Positions 8,123 to 15,986 of a stretch of 64,000 nucleotides of DNA are shown here, piece after piece. The stretch spans positions 124,001-188,000 of the forward strand of contig NZ_AFHG01000028.1 in assembly GCF_000214035.2 (NCBI RefSeq). The letters run 5' to 3'. This stretch comes from Methyloversatilis universalis FAM5. GTDB taxonomy: Bacteria; Pseudomonadota; Gammaproteobacteria; Burkholderiales; Rhodocyclaceae. Made by a program: the position numbers and the translations under genes. Numbering within the stretch: the stretch's first letter is position 1; each line of letters opens with the position of its first letter. The notes beneath the pieces were generated by a model, which was given only the letters and a program-made list of their open reading frames with translations, was not told the DNA's origin and ran no database searches.

Positions 8123-9616
8123 ATGGCGATGTACCAGGCGGCCTGCCCCGGCTGCGGTGCGCCGGTCGAATTCCGTTCGGCCGCGTCACGCATGGCGGTG
8201 TGCGGCTACTGCCGCACCACGCTGCTGCGCGACGCCGACGCGGTGCGCGACATCGGCAAGCAGGCGGCGCTGATCGAGGACCACTCGCCGGTACAGATCA
8301 TGACTGCCGGCCAGTACGCCGGTCAGGGCTTCACCGTGGTCGGCCGCATCCAGCTTCGCTACGAGCATGGCGTGTGGAACGAGTGGTATCTGCTGTTCGA
8401 CGACGGCAGCGGCGGCTGGCTGGGCGATTTCGCAGGTCAGTTCGTGCTGACCCGGCCGGATGGCGACGCGGTCGGCCCGCCGCTGTTTGACAAGGTCGAG
8501 CCGGGCAATCGCTGGTCGCACGGCGGCACCTTCTGGCACGCGGCCGACATCCGCAAGGCGGAATGCGTGGCGGCCGAAGGCGAACTGCCGTTTCCGGTCG
8601 ACGCGCGCTGGGTGGCGCGGGTGATCGACTACCGCCACCGCGACGAATTCCTGACGCTGGACTATTCCGACCTGCCGCCGGTCTGTTACCGCGGGCGCGC
8701 CGTGTCGCTGGCCGGTCTGCATGCCCAGCGCCTGCGCGACGCGGACGAGGTGGCCGGCCGCGCCGGGCGGCTGAAGGGCGGCGTGGCCACACTGGTCTGC
8801 CCGGCCTGTGGCGCGCCGACCGCGGTGGTGCCCGGCGCCACCCAGCATCTGACCTGCCCGTCCTGCCGGTCGCAGATTTCGCTGGCGGCCGGTCAGGCCG
8901 AAGTGGTGAGCCGGCAGGCGGCGGACGACCGTGCGGTCGGCGCCACGCTGCAGGCGGGCGAAACGCTCACCATCGAAGGTCTGGCCTGGCGGGTAATGGG
9001 CTGGCTGCGCTGCGGCGTGCCGGCCGACGCCTCCGAACCCGAGTGGTTCGAGTACCTGCTGTATGCGCCACAGGCCGGATTCTCCTGGCTGGTGGAAACC
9101 CGTCAGGGCTGGCAGCGCGCCCGCGTGCTGGATGCCTGGCCGGAGAGCTTCAGCGCCACTGCGGCGACGCTGGCCGGCCAGGCCTTCGTGCGTCGCTACC
9201 TGTATGTGGCGGAGGTGCGTCAGGTGGTGGGTGCCTTTCCGTGGCAGGCGCGTGCCGGCGACCGCACCGAGATCGGTGAATACGTGCAGGGCGACCGGGT
9301 GCTCAATCTGGAACGCAGTAAGCACGAGATGGGCTGGTCGCTGGCCGAGCCGGTGTCGCTGGACCAGGTGGCCAGCTGGGCCGGGCGCAGGCTGGCGTCC
9401 ATCGCCACGGCGCCTGCCGGGCTGAGTACCGACAGTCCGGTGCTGCTCGATGCGGCCGGCAAGGCCACGCTGAAGCCGCTGGCCTGGACCTTCACCGGTC
9501 TGATCGGCGTGCTGAATCTGCGCTACATCCTGCCCTTCAACATCGATGCGCTGGTGGTGACCGGCATCGCGCTCTACCTGCTGTGGCTGCCGCTGAACGT
9601 CAAGGAGTCTGACTGA
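8123..9616 (+). CDS. DUF4178 domain protein with two zinc ribbons and C-terminal membrane segments
   Basis: The 497-residue protein has an N-terminal zinc ribbon (CPGCGAPVEF...CGYCRTTLL), a first DUF4178 unit (about residues 50-200), a second zinc ribbon (CPACGAPT...CPSCRSQI, about 225-255), a second DUF4178 unit (about 270-400) and two membrane helices near the C-terminus (about 450-490). It begins 8 nt after the SPFH stop and ends 2 nt before the next small gene, so it belongs to one tight operon. DUF4178 proteins recur beside SPFH, DUF350 and SpeD genes. Their molecular function is not known. Confidence 0.8.
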   Translation: MAMYQAACPGCGAPVEFRSAASRMAVCGYCRTTLLRDADAVRDIGKQAALIEDHSPVQIMTAGQYAGQGFTVVGRIQLRYEHGVWNEWYLLFDDGSGGWLGDFAGQFVLTRPDGDAVGPPLFDKVEPGNRWSHGGTFWHAADIRKAECVAAEGELPFPVDARWVARVIDYRHRDEFLTLDYSDLPPVCYRGRAVSLAGLHAQRLRDADEVAGRAGRLKGGVATLVCPACGAPTAVVPGATQHLTCPSCRSQISLAAGQAEVVSRQAADDRAVGATLQAGETLTIEGLAWRVMGWLRCGVPADASEPEWFEYLLYAPQAGFSWLVETRQGWQRARVLDAWPESFSATAATLAGQAFVRRYLYVAEVRQVVGAFPWQARAGDRTEIGEYVQGDRVLNLERSKHEMGWSLAEPVSLDQVASWAGRRLASIATAPAGLSTDSPVLLDAAGKATLKPLAWTFTGLIGVLNLRYILPFNIDALVVTGIALYLLWLPLNVKESD

Positions 9617-9618
9617 TC

Positions 9619-9759
9619 ATGCGGGTGTTCTATGGTGTCTATGCCCTCGTACTGCTGCTGATCAGCCTGGCCATCAATGCCGACGACGCGGGCGGACGTT
9701 CGCGCTCCTACTCGTCCGGCTCGGGTTCCGGTTCGTCCTGGGGCTCGGGCCACAAATGA
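9619..9759 (+). CDS. Small single-helix membrane peptide with Ser/Gly-rich tail
   Basis: A 46-codon gene with an AAGGAG ribosome site 13 nt upstream (9602-9607). Residues 2-19 form one hydrophobic helix (VFYGVYALVLLLISLAI) and residues 25-44 are almost entirely Ser and Gly with one Trp. Its TGA overlaps the speD ATG by 4 nt (ATGA), and it follows the DUF4178 stop by 2 nt, so it is locked into the operon. This spacing and the non-random composition argue that it is a real gene. No family is recognised. The tail could be flexible, a phase-separation tract or a modification target. Confidence 0.65.
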   Translation: MRVFYGVYALVLLLISLAINADDAGGRSRSYSSGSGSGSSWGSGHK

Positions 9760-10130
9760 CACTGCCGCCGCAGGGCCACCACGTGCTGCTTGACCTGTAC
9801 GGCGTCGAGCCTGCGCCGCTGGCCGATGTCGCGCTGATCGAGGCGACGCTGACCGAAGCTGCGCGGCGGGCGGGCGCCCGCGTGCTCGGTACGCAGCTGC
9901 ATCCCTTCGGCCCCGGCCAGGGCGTGACCGGTGTGCTGCTGCTAGCCGAATCGCACATCAGCATCCACACCTGGCCGGAACACGGTTATGCCGCGGTGGA
10001 TGTGTTCATGTGTGGCGACGCCGAAGCGATGGCTGCAGCCTCGCTGATCGGCGCGCGCCTGCGCGCGGAGCGCATCGAGGTGCGCGAATGCCTCCGCGGG
10101 ACTGCGGGGGCGGAAGGAAGCGATGTCTGA
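9756..10130 (+). CDS. speD: S-adenosylmethionine decarboxylase proenzyme
   Basis: SpeD makes decarboxylated AdoMet, the aminopropyl donor for spermidine synthases. The 124-residue protein carries the self-cleavage motif ESHISIHTWPE. Cleavage between Glu65 and Ser66 would give the pyruvoyl prosthetic group, and the HTWPE part supplies the conserved His. Length and motif fit the short bacterial type-1b enzyme (Bacillus/Thermotoga class) rather than the long E. coli form. It is translationally coupled to the small peptide upstream and to the HEPN/OST-HTH gene downstream (8-nt overlap). Its obvious client is the divergent membrane-fused aminopropyltransferase. Confidence 0.93.
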   Translation: MTLPPQGHHVLLDLYGVEPAPLADVALIEATLTEAARRAGARVLGTQLHPFGPGQGVTGVLLLAESHISIHTWPEHGYAAVDVFMCGDAEAMAAASLIGARLRAERIEVRECLRGTAGAEGSDV

Positions 10131-10989
10131 CGACCTGCAAGGCCTACGCGATGCGGTGCTGATGAGATTCGGCCGAAATCTGTTGATGTGCCAGCAGATA
10201 GAGGCGGTCTTGAAGGACATGCTGAAGTGCAGCCGTTTCGAGGGCAGTGCGGCGGCGATGGAGGCGATGCTTGCGAAGCGGGCTGAGCGGCTCCACACAT
10301 CCACGCTGGGCCTGATGGTCGGCGCGATAAAGAACGACGTGCTGTCCTGCGGGACGGACGAGGGCGAAGAAGATGTCCACGAAGACGTGCCGGATGACTG
10401 GGTCAGTTTCAGGCGCCGAATCCATGGCCCGCCGGACTTCGTCGCCCGCCGCGTCGACGACCTGGACTGGCTGCTCACTGAGCGCAATGCCCTTGCGCAC
10501 CACTTCTTCCCCCGCTGGTGCCCGCATGATCCGGAAGGTCTGCGGACAGCGATTTGCCTTTTGGACGAACAGCTCGAGCGCCTTCAGCGCATACGCGAGG
10601 ACTGGGTGACGCATTTGAAGTCGTGGCGGGAAGACTCGCGCGCTCTGGCTAGCTGGCTCTTATCGCCTGAAGCGGATGCCCTGATCGAGGCCCAATGGTG
10701 GGGCGAACGCCCCACACTGAAAGCCCTGAAGGACTGTGCGGCGCACGGCGCTAGGACGGATGGCTGGACCTATGTTTCGCTGGGAGCGAAGTTTGCCCGG
10801 GAACAGGCACCGGAAGAGGTTGCACAGATGCGCGAGCTATACGGCGTGCGCACGTTCACCGAACTATTGAAGGCCTATCCCGACTTCGAGGTGAAGGACG
10901 AGGTGCTACCCAATGACAGCACGCGCACGCTGTATCGCATGCGGCCAGTCGAGGGCGCGTGCGGACCGCAGGCAGGGCCAGATTCCTGA
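10123..10989 (+). CDS. HEPN-like / OST-HTH (LOTUS) domain protein, possible RNA-targeting effector
   Basis: The 288-residue protein starts at ATG 10123 behind GGAAGGAAG and overlaps speD by 8 nt. Residues 10-175 are alpha-helical and contain RNALAH (Arg121-x4-His126), the R-x4-H signature of HEPN ribonucleases. Residues 213-276 (GWTYVSLGAKF...YGVRTFTELLKAYPDFEV) match an OST-HTH/LOTUS fold, which binds RNA and G-quadruplexes in known members. Base and codon use is visibly less GC-rich than in neighbours (codons such as ATA, TTG, CTA), suggesting a different history. Both domain calls are by eye. The C-terminal one is the stronger. A defence or RNA-regulatory role is inference. Confidence 0.6.
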   Translation: MSDDLQGLRDAVLMRFGRNLLMCQQIEAVLKDMLKCSRFEGSAAAMEAMLAKRAERLHTSTLGLMVGAIKNDVLSCGTDEGEEDVHEDVPDDWVSFRRRIHGPPDFVARRVDDLDWLLTERNALAHHFFPRWCPHDPEGLRTAICLLDEQLERLQRIREDWVTHLKSWREDSRALASWLLSPEADALIEAQWWGERPTLKALKDCAAHGARTDGWTYVSLGAKFAREQAPEEVAQMRELYGVRTFTELLKAYPDFEVKDEVLPNDSTRTLYRMRPVEGACGPQAGPDS

Positions 10990-11045
10990 TTGGGCTCGAA
11001 CTCCGGGTACACTGTCGGGCTGGCTTATAGACAAGGCCCTGCCTC

Positions 11046-12656
11046 ATGCTCAGACTGACCGAAATCAAGCTTCCGCTCGACCACCCGGAAGCGGCCCTGC
11101 GTGCCGCCGTGCTCGAACGGCTGCGCATTCCCGACGCCGACCTGCTGGCCCTCCACGTGTTCCGCCGTGGCTACGACGCCCGCCGCCGCTCGGCCATCCA
11201 CCTGATCTACACCCTGGATGTCGAGGTACGCGACGAAGCGGCGGTGCTGAAGGCGCACAAACCGTCACCGCAGCTTCAGCCCTCGCCCGACACCGATTAC
11301 AGGTTCGTCGCGCGTGCGCCTGAAGGGCTGGTGCGCCGGCCGGTGGTGATCGGCATGGGGCCCTGCGGCTTCATGGCGGCGCTGCTGCTGGCGCAGATGG
11401 GTTTCCGCCCCATCGTGCTGGAGCGTGGCCGCGTGGTGCGCGAACGCACCCAGGATACCTGGGGGCTGTGGCGAAAGCGGGTGCTTGATCCGGAGTCGAA
11501 CGTGCAGTTCGGCGAAGGTGGCGCCGGCACCTTTTCCGACGGCAAGCTGTACAGCCAGATCAAGGACCCGAAACACTACGGCCGCAAGGTGCTGACCGAA
11601 TTCGTGAAGGCCGGCGCGCCGGAGGAAATCCTGTACGTGAGCAAGCCGCACGTCGGCACCTTCCGGCTGGTCGGCATGGTGGAAAAGATACGTGCCGAGA
11701 TCGAGTCGCTGGGGGGTGAAATCCGCTTCCAGGCGCGGGTCGAGGACATCGTGATCGAGGACGGCGCGGTGCGCGGCGTGAAGCTGGCCGACGGCAGCGA
11801 AATCGAGGCCGACCACGTGGTGCTGGCCATCGGTCACAGCGCGCGCGATACCTTCCGCATGCTGCACGAGCGGGGCGTATACATCGAAGCTAAGCCGTTT
11901 TCGGTCGGCTTCCGCGTTGAACATCCGCAGAGCCTGATAGACCGCGCCCGCTTCGGCGACTTCGCCGGTCACCCGGTGCTGGGTGCAGCCGACTACAAGC
12001 TGGTACATCACGCGAAGAACGGCCGCTCGGTGTACAGCTTCTGCATGTGCCCGGGCGGCACCGTGGTGGCCGCGACCTCGGAAGAGGGCCGCGTGGTGAC
12101 CAACGGCATGAGCCAGTATTCGCGCAACGAACGCAACGCGAACGCCGGCATCGTGGTCGGCATTTCGCCGGAACAGGACTACCCGGGTCATCCGCTGGCC
12201 GGCATCGACCTGCAGCGCACGCTGGAGTCGCGCGCCTTCGAACTGGGCGGCGGCGACTACAACGCGCCTGGCCAGCTGGTGGGCGATTTCGTCGCCGGCC
12301 GGCCGTCGAAGGCGCTGGGCGAGGTGGAGCCGAGCTACAAGCCGGGGGTCACGCTGGGCAGTCTGGCCAGCGCGCTGCCGGAGTACGCGATCACCGCGAT
12401 GCGCGAAGCCTTCCCCGCCTTCGACCGTCAGATCAAGGGCTTCGGTCGGCACGACGCGGTGCTCACCGGCGTTGAAACGCGCACCTCGTCGCCGATCCGC
12501 ATCAAGCGCGATCCGCAGAGCTATCAGAGCCTGAACACGCGCGGGCTGTATCCGGCCGGCGAGGGTGCAGGCTACGCCGGCGGCATCCTGTCGGCGGCGG
12601 TGGATGGCATCGAGGTGGCCGAGGCGGTGGCGCTGAGCATGGTGGCGACGCGCTGA
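11046..12656 (+). CDS. FAD-dependent dehydrogenase (COG2509 family)
   Basis: A 536-residue soluble flavoprotein. An N-terminal domain of about 95 residues (MLRLTEIKLPLDH...) precedes the Rossmann motif VVIGMGPCGFMAALLL at about residue 100. FGEGGAGTFSDGKL, the GHSARDTF motif and a final GEGAGYAGGI FAD-binding loop are characteristic of this family of large NAD(FAD)-utilising dehydrogenases. It stands alone on the plus strand between the HEPN gene and a convergent hydrolase operon. The physiological substrate is unknown. The next 120 bases hold a REP-like hairpin. Confidence 0.85.
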   Translation: MLRLTEIKLPLDHPEAALRAAVLERLRIPDADLLALHVFRRGYDARRRSAIHLIYTLDVEVRDEAAVLKAHKPSPQLQPSPDTDYRFVARAPEGLVRRPVVIGMGPCGFMAALLLAQMGFRPIVLERGRVVRERTQDTWGLWRKRVLDPESNVQFGEGGAGTFSDGKLYSQIKDPKHYGRKVLTEFVKAGAPEEILYVSKPHVGTFRLVGMVEKIRAEIESLGGEIRFQARVEDIVIEDGAVRGVKLADGSEIEADHVVLAIGHSARDTFRMLHERGVYIEAKPFSVGFRVEHPQSLIDRARFGDFAGHPVLGAADYKLVHHAKNGRSVYSFCMCPGGTVVAATSEEGRVVTNGMSQYSRNERNANAGIVVGISPEQDYPGHPLAGIDLQRTLESRAFELGGGDYNAPGQLVGDFVAGRPSKALGEVEPSYKPGVTLGSLASALPEYAITAMREAFPAFDRQIKGFGRHDAVLTGVETRTSSPIRIKRDPQSYQSLNTRGLYPAGEGAGYAGGILSAAVDGIEVAEAVALSMVATR

Positions 12657-12678
12657 CCGACGCAGGGCCTTGAGCCTC

Positions 12679-12743
12679 GTGGGCGCGGCGCCCCCGCCGC
12701 GATCGGGCGCAGGCATGCCGCGTCCGCTTGCGCCGCCCCGATC
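12679..12743. repeat. REP-like palindromic element plus hairpin
   Basis: GTGGGCGCGGCGCCCCCGCC begins at 12679 and continues to 12703. It is nearly the same as the REP units upstream of ampD (58766-58790). It runs into a second inverted repeat whose arms GATCGGG and CCCGATC lie at 12701-12707 and 12737-12743. It sits between two convergent genes and may also terminate transcription, although there is no T tract. Confidence 0.5.
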
Positions 12744-12780
12744 GCCGCGCCGCAGCCAGGCTTAGGCCGGCGGCGGCGAT

Positions 12781-13737
12781 TCAGCGACCGTGTTCGAAGA
12801 AGTGCAGCAGCCGCTGCGGCAGCCAGTCGATATGGCCGCCGGGTGCGCCGCTGACATAGCCCACATGACCACCCTGAGCGGTGTATTCGGGCTGTACGTC
12901 GGACGACAGCTGATCCGGCGTGGCCAGCGACCAGGCCGGCACCATCGGGTCGTTCAGCGCCTGCAGCAGCAGCAGCGGCGTGCGCACCGATTTCAGCAGC
13001 GGTTTCGACGCGCAGCGCGTCCAGTAGTCGTCGGCATCGCGGAAGCCGTGCACCCGTGAGGTGAAGGCGTCATCGAAGTCGCGGATGGAACTGCAGCGCG
13101 CGATGGCCGTGGCGTCCACCTGGCCGGGAAAGCGCCGCGCCTTGTCCAGCGTGCGCGGCTTCATCGTGCGCAGGAAGTACTGGGCATAGACCCGGTTGAA
13201 GCCGCGGTCCAGCGTGCGGCCGGACACGCCGAGGTCCACCGGCGCGCACACCGAGGCCGCGGCGGCCAGCCAGCGCGAGGCCGCCTGGCCCTGTTCGCCC
13301 AGCCACTTGCACAGCACGTTGCCGCCCAGCGACACCCCCACCGCGTACAGCGGCGCACCGTCCGCCCGCGCATGCAGCCGCGGCAGCAGCCATTCAAGTT
13401 CGGCGCTGTCGCCCGAGTGGTAGGCGCGCAGCAGGCGGTTCGATTCGCCGGAACAGCCGCGCGCATGCACCACCACGCCATTCCAGCCGCGCGCGGCCAG
13501 CGCATGCATCAGCGCCTTGGCGTAATGACTGCCGGAACTGCCTTCCAGACCGTGGAACAGAACGACCAGCGGCTGCCGCGCGCGCGGCGGCAGCCAGTCG
13601 AGATCGAGGAAGTCGCCGTCCGGCGTGTCGATGCGCTCGCGGCTCAGCGCCGGGCGGGCCAGCGGAATGAAGCGCGGCCAGATGGTCTGCGCGTGGCCGC
13701 CGGGCAGCCAGGGCGCCGGACGGTAGGGCTGGACCAT
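12781..13737 (-). CDS. YheT-family alpha/beta hydrolase
   Basis: A 318-residue hydrolase with start ATG 13737, giving the family N-terminus MVQPYRPAPWLPGGHAQTIWP. It has the VLFHGLEGSSGSHYA oxyanion loop, nucleophile elbow GVSLGGN, a catalytic Asp in LNDPMVP and a His in GGHVGYV. E. coli YheT is a putative carboxylesterase. The gene starts 1 nt after the stop of the SnoaL-like gene, so the two are co-transcribed, probably together with the CHCC zinc-finger gene and ilvE upstream. The natural substrate is unknown. Confidence 0.85.
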   Translation of the reverse strand: MVQPYRPAPWLPGGHAQTIWPRFIPLARPALSRERIDTPDGDFLDLDWLPPRARQPLVVLFHGLEGSSGSHYAKALMHALAARGWNGVVVHARGCSGESNRLLRAYHSGDSAELEWLLPRLHARADGAPLYAVGVSLGGNVLCKWLGEQGQAASRWLAAAASVCAPVDLGVSGRTLDRGFNRVYAQYFLRTMKPRTLDKARRFPGQVDATAIARCSSIRDFDDAFTSRVHGFRDADDYWTRCASKPLLKSVRTPLLLLQALNDPMVPAWSLATPDQLSSDVQPEYTAQGGHVGYVSGAPGGHIDWLPQRLLHFFEHGR

Positions 13738-13738
13738 G

Positions 13739-14170
13739 TCAGTGCAGGATTTTCGGCAGGTCGGGACCGTCCTGCTCGGCCGGCAGCGGCGAAGCGTGGT
13801 GCAGCACCATGTGCCAGCCCAGCGGGCCGCGCGCATACACATTGGTCACCACCAGCACCGGTCGCGGCGTGCGGTCGCCCGGGGCGGACAGGGTTTCATG
13901 CACGCTGTGTATCGCCTGCAGCGCGCCTTGGGTGACCAGCGCATGGCTGATGCGCACATCGGCGTGCGGGCCGGAGAACATGCGGCGCCAGGCTTCGCGC
14001 ACCGCTTCGTAGCCGCTGGCGCGCGGGCAGCCGGCGAGGATGCACATGATGTCGTCCTCGTCCGCCCATACCGCCATCAGGCCTTCGATGTCGCCGCGGT
14101 TGCGGGCATCGTAGAAGGCGGTTTCCGCCTCCTGCGGCGAGGCGAAAAAGGTCTTGCGCTGGCTTTCCAT
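13739..14170 (-). CDS. SnoaL/NTF2-like protein (DUF4440 type)
   Basis: A 143-residue protein with the NTF2-like pattern: an N-terminal helix pair (FASPQEAETAFYDARNRGDIEGLMAVW), an acidic WADEDDIMCI stretch, then strands ending GWHMVLHHASP. Such folds occur in ketosteroid-isomerase-like enzymes and in many uncharacterised pocket proteins. No catalytic set can be assigned. It lies 10 nt downstream of the CHCC zinc-finger gene and 1 nt upstream of the YheT gene, all on the minus strand. Confidence 0.75.
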   Translation of the reverse strand: MESQRKTFFASPQEAETAFYDARNRGDIEGLMAVWADEDDIMCILAGCPRASGYEAVREAWRRMFSGPHADVRISHALVTQGALQAIHSVHETLSAPGDRTPRPVLVVTNVYARGPLGWHMVLHHASPLPAEQDGPDLPKILH

Positions 14171-14180
14171 GCCGCGCCGC

Positions 14181-14393
14181 TCAGTGGCCGGCGATGGCCG
14201 GGCCGTGATAGCTGTAGCGGGTGCCGCAGTAGGGGCAGGCCGCCTGCCCGGTCTTGGTCACGTCGAGAAAGACACGCGGGTGGCGCGCCCACAGCGGTGC
14301 GCCGGGCAGCGGGCAATGCAGCGGAAGGTCGTTCGCGCTGACTTCGATTTCGCGTGCCTGGTCGCGGCTGGAATCGTTACCGGCTTGGGTCAT
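14181..14393 (-). CDS. zf-CHCC zinc-finger protein
   Basis: A 70-residue protein with His-26/27 region (LPLHCPLPGAPLW) and C-terminal CPYCGTRY followed by GPAIAGH. The Cys-His-Cys-Cys ligand set and length match the zf-CHCC family, related to the zinc subunit NDUFS6 of complex I. In Betaproteobacteria a gene of this kind is often next to ilvE, as here. It is probably a small metal-binding accessory protein of unknown role. Confidence 0.82.
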   Translation of the reverse strand: MTQAGNDSSRDQAREIEVSANDLPLHCPLPGAPLWARHPRVFLDVTKTGQAACPYCGTRYSYHGPAIAGH

Positions 14394-14512
14394 GGTGTGC
14401 TCCGGACAGGAAGATGCGCGGACCGGCCGCGCACGGATTCAGGCATGTGCGCAGCGCGTGCGCCGCGCACAGCCCGGATGGGTCTCAGCGGATCGGGCTC
14501 TGCGGCTTTGCC

Positions 14513-15433
14513 TCAGATCCTGGTGAGCCAGCGGTGGTATTCCGGCGCGCGGCCGTTCACCGCGTCGAAGAAGCGGGCCTGGATCTTTTCGGTGATCGGA
14601 CCGCGGCTGCCGGCGCCGATCAGGCGGCCGTCCAGTTCGCGGATCGGCGTCACTTCGGCGGCGGTGCCGGTGAAGAAGGCTTCGTCCGCGGTGTAGATGT
14701 CGTCGCGGGTCAGACGCTTGGACACGACCTGGTAGCCCAGCTCGGCAGCGATCTCGATCACCGACGCGCGGGTGATGCCCACCAGCGCGGACGCGATTTC
14801 CGGTTCGTAGATCTTGTTGTCCTTGATCACGAACAGGTTCTCGCCAGCGCCTTCGGCCACGAAACCATCGACGTCCAGCAGCAGCGCCTCGTCGTAACCG
14901 TTTTCGGTCGCTTCCATATTGGCGAGGATGGAGTTGGCGTAGGTGCCGGAGTACTTGGCGCGGCACATCGACACATTCACGTGATGGCGCGAGTAGGACG
15001 AAGTCTTCACGCGGATGCCGCGCTTCAGGCCGTCTTCGCCGAGGTAGGCACCCCAGGGCCAGGCGGCGATCGACACGTGCACCGAGGCGCCGCGGGTCGA
15101 AATGCCCATCTTCTCGGAGCCGAAGAAGGCGATCGGACGGATGTAGCAGGATTCCAGCTTGTTGGCGCGCACCACTTCGAGCTGCGCTTCCATCAGTTCT
15201 TCGCGGCTGTACGGCATCTTCATCATGTAGATGTGCGCCGAATTGAACAGCCGGTCGGTGTGTTCCTTGAGGCGGAAGATGGCGGTGCCGATTTCGGTGT
15301 TATAGGCACGGACCCCTTCGAAGACGGCCAGACCGTAGTGCAGCGAATGCGTCAGTACGTGCGTGGTGGCCTCGCGCCAGGGCACCAGTTTGCCGTCGTA
15401 CCAGATAAAACCGTCGCGGTCGGCCATCGACAT
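14513..15433 (-). CDS. ilvE: Branched-chain amino acid aminotransferase
   Basis: IlvE catalyses the last step of Leu, Ile and Val synthesis with PLP and glutamate. At 306 residues it has the family's usual length. Signatures are MADRDGFIWYDGKLVPW at the start, HYGLAVFEGVRAY, the PLP-lysine region with SSYSRHHVN followed by KYSGTYANS, and EGAGENLFVIKD plus TRASVIEIA near the substrate pocket. ATG 15433 is chosen because GGAG lies 8 nt upstream; an in-frame GTG at 15442 lacks a site at proper spacing. It is divergent from the Nudix gene, with about 97 bp for promoters, and heads the operon with the CHCC, SnoaL and YheT genes. Confidence 0.95.
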   Translation of the reverse strand: MSMADRDGFIWYDGKLVPWREATTHVLTHSLHYGLAVFEGVRAYNTEIGTAIFRLKEHTDRLFNSAHIYMMKMPYSREELMEAQLEVVRANKLESCYIRPIAFFGSEKMGISTRGASVHVSIAAWPWGAYLGEDGLKRGIRVKTSSYSRHHVNVSMCRAKYSGTYANSILANMEATENGYDEALLLDVDGFVAEGAGENLFVIKDNKIYEPEIASALVGITRASVIEIAAELGYQVVSKRLTRDDIYTADEAFFTGTAAEVTPIRELDGRLIGAGSRGPITEKIQARFFDAVNGRAPEYHRWLTRI

Positions 15434-15530
15434 GGGAAACACTCCAGAGATTGCGGTAAACCCGTGATTTTAGCCGAAGCCGACCCTCCGGCGGCGGCTC
15501 CGGAGGGTTCGGCGCGTTAAAATCCCCCGC

Positions 15531-15986
15531 ATGAGCGAACGCATCTGGAAACCCAACGTCACGGTGGCGGCGCTGATCGAGGACAGGGGCCGCTTCCTGC
15601 TGGTTGAGGAGCACACGTCCGACGGTCTGATGCTGAACCAGCCGGCCGGTCACCTCGAAGAGGGCGAATCACTGGTCGAGGCCTGTGTCCGCGAGGCGAT
15701 GGAAGAAACTGCCCACCCCTTCACGCCGCGCGAACTGGTGGGCATCTACCAGTGGCGCAGGCCGGACGGCGAGGTGACCTATCTGCGTTTCGCCTTCGCC
15801 GGCGACGCCGGCGAAGCGATCGCGGGTCGTGCGCTGGACGAAGGCATCGTCCGCGCGGTGTGGATGACGCCGCAGGAGATCGAAGCCAGCCGCCAGCGTC
15901 ATCGCAGCCCGCTGGTGTGGGCCTGCGTGCAGGACTGGCAGGCCGGCATCCGGCTGCCGCTGTCCGCGCTCCGGCATTTCGGCTGA
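15531..15986 (+). CDS. nudJ: Nudix hydrolase, NudJ type
   Basis: A 151-residue Nudix protein. The box GHLEEGESLVEACVREAMEE (G-x5-E-x7-R-E-x-x-E-E) at about residues 44-63 is intact, so Mg-dependent phosphohydrolase activity is expected. E. coli NudJ acts on HMP-PP, thiamine-PP and NTPs, and the N-terminus IWKPNVTVAALIED is typical of it. As in E. coli, the gene sits just upstream of mnmA, but here a secreted-protein gene is inserted between them, with its ATG overlapping the stop of this gene by 1 nt. Confidence 0.85.
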   Translation: MSERIWKPNVTVAALIEDRGRFLLVEEHTSDGLMLNQPAGHLEEGESLVEACVREAMEETAHPFTPRELVGIYQWRRPDGEVTYLRFAFAGDAGEAIAGRALDEGIVRAVWMTPQEIEASRQRHRSPLVWACVQDWQAGIRLPLSALRHFG

